Below are positions 22,466 through 33,157 of a DNA stretch of 64,000 nt, piece after piece. Numbering within the stretch: the stretch's first letter is position 1; the number at the start of each line of letters is the position of its first letter. Location: NCBI GenBank assembly GCA_036873755.1, contig JAVTVY010025107.1, positions 1 to 64,000 on the forward strand, written 5' to 3'. The DNA comes from Hanleya hanleyi (taxonomy: Eukaryota > Mollusca > Polyplacophora > Lepidopleurida > Hanleyidae). The position numbers and the translations under genes are program-made. The notes beneath the pieces are model-generated. The model made no database searches. It was given only the letters and a program-made list of their open reading frames with translations, and was not told the origin of the DNA.

Positions 22466-24292
22466 CAACTGGATAAGGCGGTATTTGTACAATAACAATG
22501 TATAAGGCGGTATTTCTACAATAACAGTGGATAAGGCGGTATTTGTACAATAACAATGGATAAGGCGGTATTTGTACAATAACAATGGATAAGGCGGTAT
22601 TTGTACAATAACAATGGATAAGGCAGTATTTGTACAATAACAGTGGATAAGGCGGTATTTGTACAATAACAATGGATAAGGCGGTATTTGTACAATAACA
22701 ATGAATAAGGCGGTATTTGTACAATAACAATGGATAAGGCGGTATTTGTACAATAACAATGGATAAGGCGGTATTTGTACAACAACTATGGATAAGGCGG
22801 TATTTGTACAATAACAGTGGATAAGGCGGTATTTGTACAATAACAATGGATAAGGCGGTATTTGTACAATAACAGTGGATAAGGCGGTATTTGTACGATA
22901 ACAGTGGATAAGGCGGTATTTGTACAATAACAGTGGATCAGGCGGTATTTGTACAACAACAGTGGATAAGGCGGTATTTGTACAATAACAGTGGATAAGG
23001 CGGTATTTGTACAATAACAATGGATAAAGCGGTATTTGTACAATAACAGTGGATAAGGCGGTATTTGTACAATAACGGTGGATAAGGCGGTATTTGTACA
23101 ATAACAGTGGATAAGGCGGTATTTGTGCAATAACAATGGATAAGGCGGTATTTGTACAATAACAGTGGATAAGGCGGTATTTGTACAATAACCGTGGATA
23201 AGGCGATATTTGTACAACAACAGTGGATCAGGCGGTATTTGTACAGTAACAATGGATAAGGCGGTATTTGTACAGTAACAATGGATAAGGCGGTATTTGT
23301 ACAATAACAATGGATAAGGCGGTATTTGTACAATAACAGTGGATAAGGCGGTATTTGTACAATAACAATGGATAAGGCGGTATTTGTACAACAACAATGG
23401 ATAAGGCGGTATTTGTACTATAACAGTGGATAAGGCGGTATTTGTACAATAACAGTGGATAAGGCGATATTTGTACAATAACAATGGATAAGGCGGTATT
23501 TGTACAACAACATTGGATAAGGCGGTATTTGTACAATAACAGTGGATAAGGCGGTATGTGTACAATAACAATGGATAAGGCGGTATTTGTACAATAGCAA
23601 TGGATAAGGCGGTATTTGTACAATAACAGTGGATAAGGCGGTATTTGTACAATAACAGTGGATGAGGCGGTATTTGTACAATAACAATGAATAAGGCGGT
23701 ATTTGTACAATAACAGTGGATAAGGCGGTATTTGTACAATAACAATGGATAAGGCGGTATTTGTACAATAACAATGGATAAGGCGGTATTTGTACAATAA
23801 CAGTGGATAAGGCGGTATTTGTACAACAACAACGGATAAGGCGGTATTTGTACAATAACAATGGATAAGGCGGTATTTGTACAATAACAATGGATGAGGC
23901 GGTATTTGTACAATAACAATGGATAAGGCGGTATTTGTACAATAACAGTGGATAAGGCGGTATTTGTACAATAACAATGGATAAGGCGGTATTTGTACAA
24001 CAACAATGGATAAGGCGGTATTTGTACAATAACAGTGGATAAGGCGGTATTTGTACAATAACAGTGGATGAGGCGGTATTTGTATAACAACAATGGATAA
24101 GGCGGTATTTGTACAATAACAGTGGATAAGGCGGTATTTGTACAATAACAATGGATAAGGCGGTATTTGTACAATAACAGTGGATAAGGCGGTATTTGTA
24201 CAATAACAATGGATAAGGCGGCATTTGTACAATAACAGTGGATAAGGCGGTATTTGTACAATAACAATGGATAAAGCGGTATTTGTACGATA
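22466..24292. repeat. 29 bp satellite (about 63 units)
   Basis: The unit is GGATAAGGCGGTATTTGTAC plus AATAACAAT (or AATAACAGT). On the minus strand the unit has no stop in any frame. Because 29 is not a multiple of three, translation cycles through all frames, giving a 29-residue period and open frames of up to 508 codons. I regard this as a property of the repeat and not a gene. Units are very homogeneous, suggesting recent amplification. Confidence 0.95.
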
Positions 24293-25404
24293 ACAAGCGC
24301 CAGACCAGACATTCAATATTCATACATCGTCTATAAATGAATTTCCGCATCAATAATCGAAAGACATATTTTGCATAACAGTTAGCTCCAAATGTGTACG
24401 AAAAAAACAAAACAAAAACACAAGATGGTTCCGTACAAGAGAGAACAAGTTTTCAATGGTGTCAGCAATGATGGTGTGCTTTACATAAGAACCTAATCAC
24501 TGACCATTATTCTTTATCCAAATAAACTTCTAAATCGTTTTCCAGAGTCTGTATCTCAATCACGCTTTTATTGTAATTATTCATTTGAACATCATGGAGA
24601 CATAAAACACATGATATTCAAACAGTCCCTAGCACCGGGATAAACGGAATTAGACACAAGATACGGCCTAGAAAGCATTCATTTTCCAGTAAAGTCTTGA
24701 AAGAATTCCCCCAACAAAAGGAGTGCTGGAGAGTCATAGGACAGTCATATTGTTGTTTCTCGGGCGTACAATCGGTCCTCTTCGTAGATTTCCGCTAGGC
24801 AGTTCCGAATGGCCATCTAGTTGCTCATATTCGGATAATATGAACTAACGATGAGCGCTAGTTGCATATAATAATCAGCAATCAAACTCACTGAATTTCG
24901 CTGGCCACGCCAGAAATTTGTCCATTTCTTTCGCCTACTAGAGTAAAACAACGACGCATGACGTCATCACATGCAGCTTACGATATTACTATCACGGCAG
25001 GTGACGTCATCTGTTCGATTGACGCGCAACTGACGAGGAACTTGACGTTATTCCGGTCATAAAGCCGAAGAGAGCATGCCCTTCAAAACATACATACGGG
25101 CACTGTCGTCATGCGCAGTGATGTCCGTGGATTAAACATGAAGTTTCCTATCCATACACATAAATCCCTGACAGATTATTGAGTACCGGTATATCAATTT
25201 TCCGTATAATATAGCTCGTATACACCAATAAGTCTTTGGGATAACTGGCCTTCTGAATAGATTTCTTTTGATCCGAATAGATTTATTTTGATTCGAACGT
25301 TTGGACGCGACTCTATTCCGGTAGTTTACCGAAAATAAGATAAGATTTTTTCCCCGGCAAGAATATCCTATATACCGACAGGTGTAATGCACTAGAAAGG
25401 TCGT

Positions 25405-25440
<36 letters not shown>

Positions 25441-25796
25441 GAGAGAGAGATAAAGAGAGAGGGACAGCTGTGACAGGAACTTCACAGAGGTATTTATCAC
25501 TGGAGCGTGAAAAGGCCAATGCTCATTTCCAACATGGAGCATCATGTGTCGAAATGCTAATTTTATGGCGGGCCATCTAAAATTCGCGGTTGTTCACAAT
25601 TCTGGTAATATGTTTTACCGCAGAGAATCGCTATGCCGATATTAAAGTACCGGTAATGGGATCTGGTAATATGTTTTACCGCAGAGAATCGCTATGCCGA
25701 TATTAAAGTACCGGTAATGGGATATGGGATCTATATCTTCTTTTGGTTTATGTTCTAGCTTCCCTAGAGATTGATGTATTTTCCTCTCTTTTACAG
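24293..25796. other. Upstream intron sequence of the guanylate cyclase (presumed); small repeats only
   Basis: Ends at the acceptor TTTTACAG (25789-25796). Contains a (GA)n tract at 25405-25465 and a 61 bp direct duplication at 25603-25724 (unit starting TCTGGTAATATGTTTTACCG). I looked for the preceding cyclase exon (SDIVGF motif) and did not find it. Confidence 0.6.
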
Positions 25797-26011
25797 TTTG
25801 TTTGACTCATGGATAGACCAGTACGACGTTTACAAGGTGGAGACGATCGGCGATGCTTACATGGTTGTCAGTGGACTTCCAGAGAGAAACGGAGACGAGC
25901 ACGTGTTTGAGATCTCATCCATGGCCATTGATATCCTCAGGTCGATCTCTGATTTCAAAGTTCCACACCTTCCGGGCGAGACTCTCAGTATCAGGATAGG
26001 TATTCACACGG
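25797..26011 (+). CDS. Guanylate cyclase catalytic domain, exon 1 of those in the window
   Basis: This exon encodes the middle of a class III nucleotidyl cyclase domain that makes cGMP from GTP. It contains VYKVETIGDAYMVVSGLP, where Glu of VET is the guanine-specifying residue and Asp of GDA is the second metal-binding Asp, and ends LSIRIGIHTG. The acceptor TTTTACAG precedes it and the donor GGTGAG follows. The first exon base completes a codon, and the exon ends one base into the Gly codon. The sequence around it fits receptor-type (natriuretic-like) membrane cyclases better than soluble ones. The first metal Asp (SDIVGF) must lie in an exon not seen here. The catalytic domain is cytoplasmic. 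Confidence 0.93.
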
Positions 26012-26312
26012 GTGAGATTATTTCTCCATATCCAAATCCAAGTGGATGCTTCTACTGCTGTCAGAATGATACGGTACCGTTTGTGAAAGATTGATATTTT
26101 GTACAGTACCACCAAATGGTATTCTCAAATGTAGGTTTTGTTCTCATGTACATTTGACTTTCTTCCATGTCTCCGGAGTGACACAAATTTGACATGCTCG
26201 CGAGCCAGTGTATAAATCGATAGGTTACGATCGATACACTGGCTTGGTTAGTTACCGATAGCAGTTCTGGATATAAATAGCTCGAGGGGTTTCCACTAAA
26301 CCGAACCAATCA
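26012..26312 (+). other. Start of cyclase intron 1, unique sequence
   Basis: The donor is GTGAGA at 26012. 26195-26240 holds an imperfect inverted repeat (CGAGCCAGTGTATAAATCGA and TCGATACACTGGCT). Nothing else seen before the 175 bp repeat. Confidence 0.6.
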
Positions 26313-26487
26313 GTATCACCCTGCTGGACGTAACGATTTCTCCAAACGAGGATATAACAATTGCTTGCGGATCGTACCTACGCGCCACTACAGAGTTAAT
26401 CGTGTCCGGAATTGAATATATGGCAGGCCAAAATCCTCACTTTTTCGGGGAGCGAAAATGATGATTCCTCTATGGAGATAAATTTCC
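26313..26487 (+). repeat. 175 bp direct repeat, copy 1, with a conserved 48-codon open segment
   Basis: It matches 27792-27967 with about five differences. In both copies the same frame is open for 48 codons to a TGA (here 26315-26461): ITLLDVTIS, then SYLRATTELIVSGIEYMA, ending HFFGERK. Within this frame there is one replacement (P to Q) and two third-position changes. No domain recognised. The stretch could be a gene end of element B or a duplicated host segment. Confidence 0.75.
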
Positions 26488-26589
26488 ATAGAACGTGGCG
26501 GTGGCACCGACCGGTGGTGGTGGGATCTGTACATATAAGGATGAACTCGTGTCCCTCATCAGTCCATATGTGTTTAGACACCAATCCAA

Positions 26590-27097
26590 TCCGACGCTAC
26601 CCCAAGAGAAATTGAATTTGAAGGCCTCCCACGGACCAATCAGACCACTATCTCAACCTCAAAACGTCCATTCCAATGCCCCTTTTCTACTGCACATGCG
26701 CAGACAGACTCTATTCCCATTCAACACCTATCCAGCTAAACGTTCTCCCACGAGAGCCTCACACTGATACCTCCCATTACCCATTCGGACCATTATGGGT
26801 CCATCTCGACCCCCAACACACCCGTTCCTATGCCATTTTCACACAACTGCCTGTCTGCGCGTGCGCAGAATGATGAAAACGACACGCCAGCCCAGTCGGA
26901 TACTCCCCCACGAGTGCTTCACACTGATACCTCCCACGACCCAATCGGCCCACCTCGACCCCAAAACGTCCCTTCCCATACACTTTTTCTACCGCATGCG
27001 CAGAATGACGACAGTTCCACGTCATGCCCATCCAGTCGGATGCTCCCACACGAGTGCTTCACACTGATACCTCACTCGACCCAATCGGCCCACTAGG
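26590..27097. repeat. TIR-type tandem units of element B
   Basis: Three to four units of about 160 bp, each with CACTGATACCTCCCACGACC, CCCAAAACGTCC and a GCGCAGAATGA site derived from CTGCGCATGCGCAG. The same units build the TIRs of C. Confidence 0.8.
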
Positions 27098-27180
27098 GCA
27101 CGCATTTGTGGTGCACCCTGTACCCTATAGCCCGTAGGGTATAGGGTACACCAGGGTGCGGGTGCACCACAGATGCGTGC
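27098..27180. other. Type-2 hairpin of element B
   Basis: Outer arms GCACGCATTTGTGGTGCACC and GGTGCACCACAGATGCGTGC (one mismatch) enclose an inner hairpin TGTACCCTATA / TATAGGGTACA with GCCCGTAGGG between. Closely related hairpins occur at 33817-33950 and 48594-48650. Confidence 0.85.
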
Positions 27181-27264
27181 GCATGCGTACGATGACATCA
27201 CTTCCGAGCTCTGAGCTCCAAGAGCTCCGGAGCTCCGCCCCACGAGAGCAACCACCACCACCGC

Positions 27265-27345
27265 GCGTTGACGGGCGTCAACGACCGCGCGTTGACGGGC
27301 GTCAACGCCCGGTGGTGGTGCTGGTGGTGGTGTCTGTACATATAG
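27265..27345 (+). promoter_or_regulatory. Paired TTGACG-GG-CGTCAA palindromes and promoter of the ATPase gene
   Basis: Two copies of CGTTGACGGGCGTCAACG (27274 and 27292) are followed by GTGGTGG runs and TACATATAGGGATGAAC at about 27337, a TATA-like element 60 bp before the ATG. The palindrome recurs at 29262 and 34167 (half decayed) and 48711, always near hairpins or gene starts in this family. Confidence 0.6.
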
Positions 27346-27396
27346 GGATGAACACGTGTCCCTCATCAATCCATATGTATTGGTCGACTGATCAAC

Positions 27397-28438
27397 ATGT
27401 CGTGTACGTGTACCTTCTGTCAGAGAACCTTCTCTCCTCGAGATAGTATGCTCAGACACATTCAATGCAAAAACAACCAAGAGACACCGCCGAGTCCCGC
27501 TATATGTCCAACAAGTGGAGTAGAGCATCCCTATACGATGACGGTGAGCGGCCCTACGGCATGTGGAAAGACGTCCTGGGTGATGAAGTTTTTAGAGGAA
27601 GGGGTGGCAAGGAACCCGCTCCGACACGTGTTGTTTGGTGTTATAGCCAATGGCAGCCCGCCTACGAAACCACAAGGTTAGGGTGCACTCCAAACCTGCC
27701 ACGGTTTCGCACAAAGTGGCCCCTCCCTAATTTCCTAATAAGGAAGGTCGCCTGTTTTTGACAGCATGGTAATTCTTCTTCCCTTTCTACTAACTGATCA
27801 CCCTGCTGGACGTAACGATTTCTCAAAACGAGGATATAACAATTGCTTGCGGATCATACCTACGCGCCACTACAGAGTTAATCGTGTCCGGCATTGAATA
27901 TATGGCAGGCCAAAATCCTCACTTTTTCGGGGAGCGAAAATGATGATTCCTCTATGGAGATAAATTTTTACAGAAAAATTGTAGGTCGACCACCTGTTTT
28001 TTTTCTCCATTTTGAAATGTCCGTTGGACGGGAAACACTCTAACATGCATAAAAACAAAATCATTTCGTAAGTTTTCTCTGGGATGTGGGTCGAATTTGA
28101 CACATTTTCGTACATTTTATGCAATTTTTCAGAAAAGTTTATGGTTTATGGAGGATTGCAGGTCTTTCCTTTAGAAATTATCCTTAGAACATCGACCATT
28201 TCATGCAGGCGTTTCAACAAGTCGCCCGTACGGCTATCTGTTCGTAGACGTAAAAGCTCATACCCCCGAAGATCGCCGGTTGACGACCCACCTGTTACCC
28301 GGGGGTCACCACAACGTCATATACCCCTACACCATCCACCGAATCCACACCTGGCAGCACCCGTCCAGCAGCTGCAACCCACCCCCATACAGCAGGTTCC
28401 CTTCATACCAGCAGTCCCGGAATATCCCCCAACCGTGA
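27397..28438 (+). pseudogene. Zinc-finger/P-loop ATPase (element B), broken
   Basis: The ATG at 27397 opens a frame with one C2HC-type finger (C5/C8/H21/C24) and then a Walker A motif, GPTACGKT at residues 52-59. The frame shifts near 27600, where the expected continuation (RVVWCYSQWQPAYE) is in the next frame. 27700-28200 does not look like ATPase: the Walker B region is missing and one copy of the 175 bp repeat (27792-27967) lies there. A C-terminal piece is readable at about 28226-28438 (PYGYLFVDV then LTTHLLPGG) and ends with TGA. The fold fits the A32-like/FtsK-HerA packaging ATPase group, or a related uncharacterised invertebrate family; that is an inference from Walker A and the layout. 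Non-functional. Confidence 0.7.
27792..27967 (+). repeat. 175 bp direct repeat, copy 2
   Basis: Partner of 26313-26487, lying inside the broken ATPase gene. The open segment is 27797-27943. Confidence 0.8.
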
Positions 28439-28514
28439 AGGACCATCCCAAACCTGTACAAGGGAATGAGCACAACGTGAACCGCGGCTATGGAAGGATT
28501 TGTTAAAAAAAAGT

Positions 28515-28832
28515 ATGGACGCCGAGATGGGCGAGACGTTGGAGGTCATAGAAAACAAGTTTCACCACAAAGGGTATTCGAAAGAGGAAGTCGCAATTTC
28601 AGCCCATAACACATTGGCACCCAGATTACGACGGCCTTTACGACAGCAGTATGCCGACCTCGTGACTCATATGCAATTGCTGGAGAAGGACCCGGTCCAT
28701 ATGGAAATCGAAATAACAGCGTCGATGTTGAAAACCTCAGGCATGAACTGGAAAGCGGCGTATGTCAGAGCAATGAGACAAAAGAAACATTTGTTCCAAC
28801 GCATCAGTAAGATCAAAAGCGTTCCACTATGA
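28515..28832 (+). CDS. Small helical protein with KDPVH motif (element B)
   Basis: 105 residues from ATG 28515 (context AAGTATGG). Mostly helical, charged, no membrane segment. The C-terminal half has LRRPLRQQYADLV, then EKDPVHMEI and MRQKKHLFQRI. The same pattern (KGDPTHRSIMKT...IRMRKQLF) is in the zinc-finger proteins of B and C, so the two are probably paralogous domains. I recall the DPTH-type domain from multicopy invertebrate proteins of unknown function. The stop codon TGA overlaps the ATG of the next frame (ATGA at 28829-28832). Apparently intact. Confidence 0.65.
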   Translation: MDAEMGETLEVIENKFHHKGYSKEEVAISAHNTLAPRLRRPLRQQYADLVTHMQLLEKDPVHMEIEITASMLKTSGMNWKAAYVRAMRQKKHLFQRISKIKSVPL

Positions 28833-29202
28833 ATAACCCACACGACACCATTCCCCTCATTTCACCATAAGCACTACAGAGTCCACCTTGTTTGAACCCG
28901 ATAACGAGGATATTCTAGCCGAAGCGTTACGTCAAGCCAATGTCGATGCTATTATTGATACAGCTCAAGGTGGATCCACCGTTCAGCACCAACGCATGCG
29001 TTGTCATCTTATCACGCTTATAGATGACATCCAATGGGTGACACGGGTATGTCTTCTGCTGCGTGAGAAACAAATAGTACCCAATAAGGATACCAACACA
29101 ACTACCCGTGCCCAGAATCTGCTGACCCTGTATGAGGCATTTCAAACCTTTATGGAGACTCAGCTGGAGACGGGAAATTATCTTCTTCAACCTCCAAAAT
29201 AA
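28829..29202 (+). pseudogene. Small protein of element B, frameshifted
   Basis: Starts at the ATG overlapping the upstream stop, reads 13 codons to a TAA at 28868, and the main frame resumes one register away with STTESTLFEPDNEDILAEAL and runs to TAA 29200-29202. A single-base change around 28865 would explain it. The body (about 105 residues) has TLIDDIQWVTRVCLLL and a helical end; predicted soluble. I do not recognise the family. Being joined to the DPVH gene by a stop/start overlap suggests linked translation. Confidence 0.6.
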
Positions 29203-29343
29203 TGATGTCAGTCAAATGATGATCGACAATGCATAAGCCGTTGGGATAGGACGTTAAGGTATTGAGACGGGCGTTGACGGGCGTTACTGTCTATAACAGC
29301 AAGTGTATTCCCAAAACACGCACAGTCGACTTCAACCATCAAC

Positions 29344-29869
29344 ATAGGTTATACATGCTCTGAGTGCGAACGCACGTTCACCAGACATTACGATATGATG
29401 CGACACCAGAAGACTTTCCATCCAGACTCCGAGGAGCCCACTGAGGAGGGAGATACAGAGATTGCTGAGAGTCTATTTACTGATACAGAGAGCGTGATCT
29501 CAGATAGTCAGCCTACATCCCAAGAAAGTGAGGACGAACCTACCTTTTGGGATCGTATTGTGAGGGCAGCTATCAATACTCACGCTGCAGCGATCGAGGA
29601 CGCGAACAGGATAACTTGCAACAGGCGTACATCCAAATGCGTCAAGCATCAGGAAAACAGCCATGGCGATCTATGAACAGTATACCCTACTACCGCTTGA
29701 AATGAAAGGCGACCCCACGCACAGGTCCATCATGAAGACCAAGCGTCACTTGGAAGAGGATATGGGGCTACCATCCATCGAGACCCTGGAAAATGCGATC
29801 AGAATGCGCAAACAACTGTTTGGGGACATGCTGCCTGAACAATATCCTGGACTGCCCGACGAGGATTAG
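29344..29869 (+). pseudogene. C2H2 zinc-finger plus DPTH-domain protein (element B), broken
   Basis: One finger (C5/C8/H21/H26 of the frame), then an acidic Ser/Thr/Glu linker (EIAESLFTDTES, SQPTSQESEDEP), and FWDRIVRAAINTHAAAIED. The frame shifts near 29610 and the DPTH domain (KGDPTHRSIMKT, then AIRMRKQLF and a final LPDED) is in another frame at 29663-29869. The codon at the start position (29344) is ATA, where the C copy has ATG. The gene is preceded by CTATAACAGCAAGTG (29291). The inverted copy in C (33158-33720) has its own separate frameshift. Probable DNA-binding protein; role unknown. Confidence 0.8.
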
Positions 29870-29952
29870 AACAAACGGATCAGAGCGAACATGGCCAAAG
29901 ATTGAACTTTCTGAAATGGCTACTTCTGATTGGACAAGAGCATACTTGTAAA

Positions 29953-30007
29953 CATATCCAACGCGGCTCCCTCAGCGTGGGTATGATGTATTGGAGGGAA
30001 TAATAAA
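29953..30007 (+). terminator. 3' stem-loop and AATAAA of element B
   Basis: CATATCCAACGC pairs with GCGTGGGTATG (29975-29985) around GGCTCCCTCA. AATAAA is at 30002-30007. Conserved at the 3' ends of C and D. Confidence 0.75.
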
Positions 30008-30099
30008 CTATATGAACACTTATGATCTTCCGCTTTTTAAATGTTCAAACCCAATCCTAAATTTACATACACCCACTAAGTCACCCTGCCTCTCTCGGC

Positions 30100-30965
30100 A
30101 GGCCACCACAATATCTCCGCAACACATGCATTACAATTGATATCTCGGTCACACAGGCATCATAAATTATATCTTAACCACACGCATTATTATATCTAAG
30201 CCACACAGACATATAATATCTCAGCAACACATGCATTATAAATAATATATCGGTCACACAGGCATCAAAAATTATATCTTAGCCACACAGGCAGTATTAT
30301 ATCTGAGCCACACAGGCATATATAATCTCAGCGACACAATGCATCATAATTAATATCTCGGCCACACAGGCATCATCAATTATATTTCAGCCACCCAGTC
30401 ATTATAATATCTGAGCCACACAGGCATATAATATCTCAGCAACACATGTATTATAAATAATATCTCGGCCATACAGGCATCATGAATTATATCTTAGTCA
30501 CACAGGCATTATTATATCTGAGCCACACATGCATATATATAATCTCAGGAACACATGCATTATAATTAATATCTCGGCCACACAAGCATTGTAATTATAC
30601 CTTAGTCACACAGGCATTATATATCTGAGTCACACAGGCATATAATATCTCAGCAACACACGCATTATAAATAATATCTCAGTCACACAGACATCATGAA
30701 TTACATCTTAGCCACACAGGCATTATTACATCTGAGCCACACAGGCATATATAATGTCAGCAACACATGTATTATAATTAATATATCGGCCACACAGGCA
30801 TTGTAATTATATCTTAGCCACACAGACATTATATCTGAGCCACACAGGTATATAATATCTCAGCAACACATGCATTATAATTATTATCTAATCCGCACAG
30901 GTCTCATAAATTTCAGCCACTCAAACATCATAATATCGCAGCCACCAGTATAACATCCTAGCCAC
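30100..30965. repeat. About 29 bp satellite (AGCCACACAGGCAT)
   Basis: Diverged tandem units of ATATCTCAGCCACACAGGCA plus TTATAAT-like ends. A higher-order pattern of four units (about 115 bp) is visible. It lies between B and C. Confidence 0.9.
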
Positions 30966-31338
30966 ACAGATAGGTTTATGTACTTCTATTAAATATCACG
31001 GTCACCACTTCGTGTATCCATCAGCATAAGATTGTATCTCTCACGATCCAAACTGATACGAGGCGGGAAAGCGCGCTAGTCAATTGCTCCCTCGTGGTAC
31101 CGGTCACTACCCCGCTAGAGAGGAATGACATTGAAGCCGACGACCGTAGCCGATAACAGTTTTACAAACGCATTAAACGTTTTATAAATAATTTACGCTA
31201 ACATATATTTAAAATAAGTTACGCTGATATATATTTCCCAATCTCCACAGACAGGCCGTACTAATATTTACATGTACATCCACAGAACATAGCTATTAAT
31301 TTTAGTATACAGATCTAATCCAGAAGAATCTCAGCCAC
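30966..31338. other. Cyclase intron sequence, nothing recognised
   Basis: No feature supported up to the target duplication of element C. Confidence 0.5.
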
Positions 31339-31344
31339 AACGTG
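31339..31344. repeat. Left 6 bp target duplication of element C (AACGTG)
   Basis: Identical to 36021-36026. Confidence 0.92.
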
Positions 31345-33036
31345 AGTAGTAGGGAGCATGCATTTAAAGTCACATTTTCCAGGGAGATAACTCTTGATTC
31401 CCGTGAAGCTTCCGACAGGGGGCGCCAACAGCTCAAGGTTATAGATTGCATCAGCATTGGCTGGGTGCCAAGTTTTGACCACTATAGTTCTGGCAACCTT
31501 TGACCTTGAATTCTTCCGCGGTGATGCGGTCATGTCTGGCGGTGATGCGGTCTGCCTCCGCGGAGAAAAAGTAGTCCCCAGATTTCAAATACGCTGCATG
31601 GTCCGATTGGGTCGTATGAGGTATCAATGTGAAGCATTCGTGAAGGCGCATCTGATGGGCTGGGTGTGGGGTTGAAATATCGTCATTCTGCGCATGCGCG
31701 GTAGACAAAGTGTATGGAAATAGACGTTTTGTGGTCTAGGTGAGCCCCTAATGGGCAGATGGAGTCGTATGAGGTATGAATGTGAAGCATATGTGAGGGG
31801 CATCCGCGTGGACTAGTGACTCGGCCGTTGTCAACATTCTGCGCATGCGCAGAGAGTGAATTGTGGGAAAAGGGTATGGAAATAGACGTTTTGCGGTCAA
31901 GGTGGGCCACTAGTGGTCCGATTGGGTCGAGTGAGGTATCAATGTGAAACATATGTGAGGGGGCATCGGATGGGCTGGGTGTGGGGTTGAAATATCGGCA
32001 TTCTGCGCATGCGCAGTAGACAAAGGTTATGGAAATAGACGTTTTGGGATCTAGGTGAGCCCCTAATGGGCCGATGGAGTCGTATGATGTATAAATGTAA
32101 AGCAGTCGTGAAGGAGCATCTGCCTGGACTAATGTGTCGTCCGTGTTCAACATTCTACGCATGCGCAGACAGGGAATTGTGGGGAAAGGGAATGGAAATA
32201 GACGTTTTGGGGTTTATGTGGGCCACTATTGGTCCGATGGAGTCAAGTGAGGTATCAATGTGAAGCACACGTGAGGGAGCATCCGACTGGGTGGATGTGG
32301 TGTAGGAATATCGTCATTCTCCGCATGCGCAGGCAGGCCGTAATATGGAAATAGACATTTTGGGGCCGATATGGCCCACTAGTGGTCCAAATGGGTTGTG
32401 GGAGGTGTCAAAGTGAAGCTTTTGTGGGGTTGAGTCAGAATGGTGTGTTTTTTTGCAAGTCGCGTCAATCTGCGCATGTGCAGCTGGGTGTAGTAAGTAA
32501 AGTGGCCAGTTTGGGGAAGTGAAGGAAGGTATTTGGTGTAGATATGGACCTCTATTGCTCCGAATGTGTCGTGTGGGGTGTCATTTTGTAGTTCTCGGGG
32601 TGTAGACCCCGATTTGAAGGGTGTCCACTCCATCTGTGACGTCATTGGTGACGTCATCAGTAGAAGTAGTAGCCAAAGTGGGCATTTTGGGGGTGTGAAG
32701 GAAGGTGTTTTGGGATAGAAATGGACCATCTTTGGTCCGAATGCGTCGTGTGAAGTGGCATCTTGTAGCAACGCCCGCTAACGCCAAGCTCAACGCTTCA
32801 ACGCCCAGGTGAATTAGCCCAAAAGCTCTGATTTTCATGGAATTGCCAATAATTCATTGGAAATGCAGTTTCCGCCTTAACGCCCTAGCATAACGCCTTG
32901 ACGCCATGATATATACAGATGAGAGAAAAACAACAACAGCAACAAGGATGACAGATGAGAGAACAACAACAACAACAAGTTTTCATATAGTTTATTCTCC
33001 CCAATGTTACATCATACCCACGCTGGAGAAGACTCT
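31345..33036. repeat. Left TIR of element C
   Basis: Outer part: TTTCCAGGGAGATAACTCTT, GGTGGCGCC-type block, TCCGCGGTGATGCGGTC. Then five to six units of about 155 bp, each with a CTGCGCATGCGCAG site (for example 31847, 32006), then a TGACGTCA block at about 32640-32660 and AACGCC-rich DNA at 32765-32905. Confidence 0.9.
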
Positions 33037-33157
33037 TGTCCAAGCAGAGACCGCCATTTGGCGCTGTATCTGTCATATTCGTTCTTGCCCGTTAGATGTA
33101 TTCCCAGCTGCTCTTGTCCAATCAGAACCCGGCCATGTTCGCTCTCATCCGTTTGTT

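Larger units (their letters stand above)
26488..30095 (+). mobile_element. Element B: gene-richer member of the Polinton-like family, rearranged
   Basis: Contains a promoter fragment (26495-26580, like 27310-27395), TIR-type units (26590-27090), a type-2 hairpin (27098-27180), the GAGCTC block (27205-27240), two TTGACGGGCGTCAA palindromes, then four genes in a row on the + strand and a 3' stem-loop with AATAAA. The right side fades after CTTCCGCTTTTTA (about 30030) and AATTTACATACACCCAC, which match the inner TIR of D. No clean ends or target duplication were found, so at least one end has been lost. Confidence 0.75.

Noticed and set aside
22346..24410. 508-codon and other minus-strand proteins
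   Set aside because: Translation of the 29 bp satellite.
28084..28506. Proline-rich 140-codon protein
   Set aside because: It overlaps the ATPase C-terminus in another frame and starts within unrelated sequence; the ATPase frame has the recognisable motifs.
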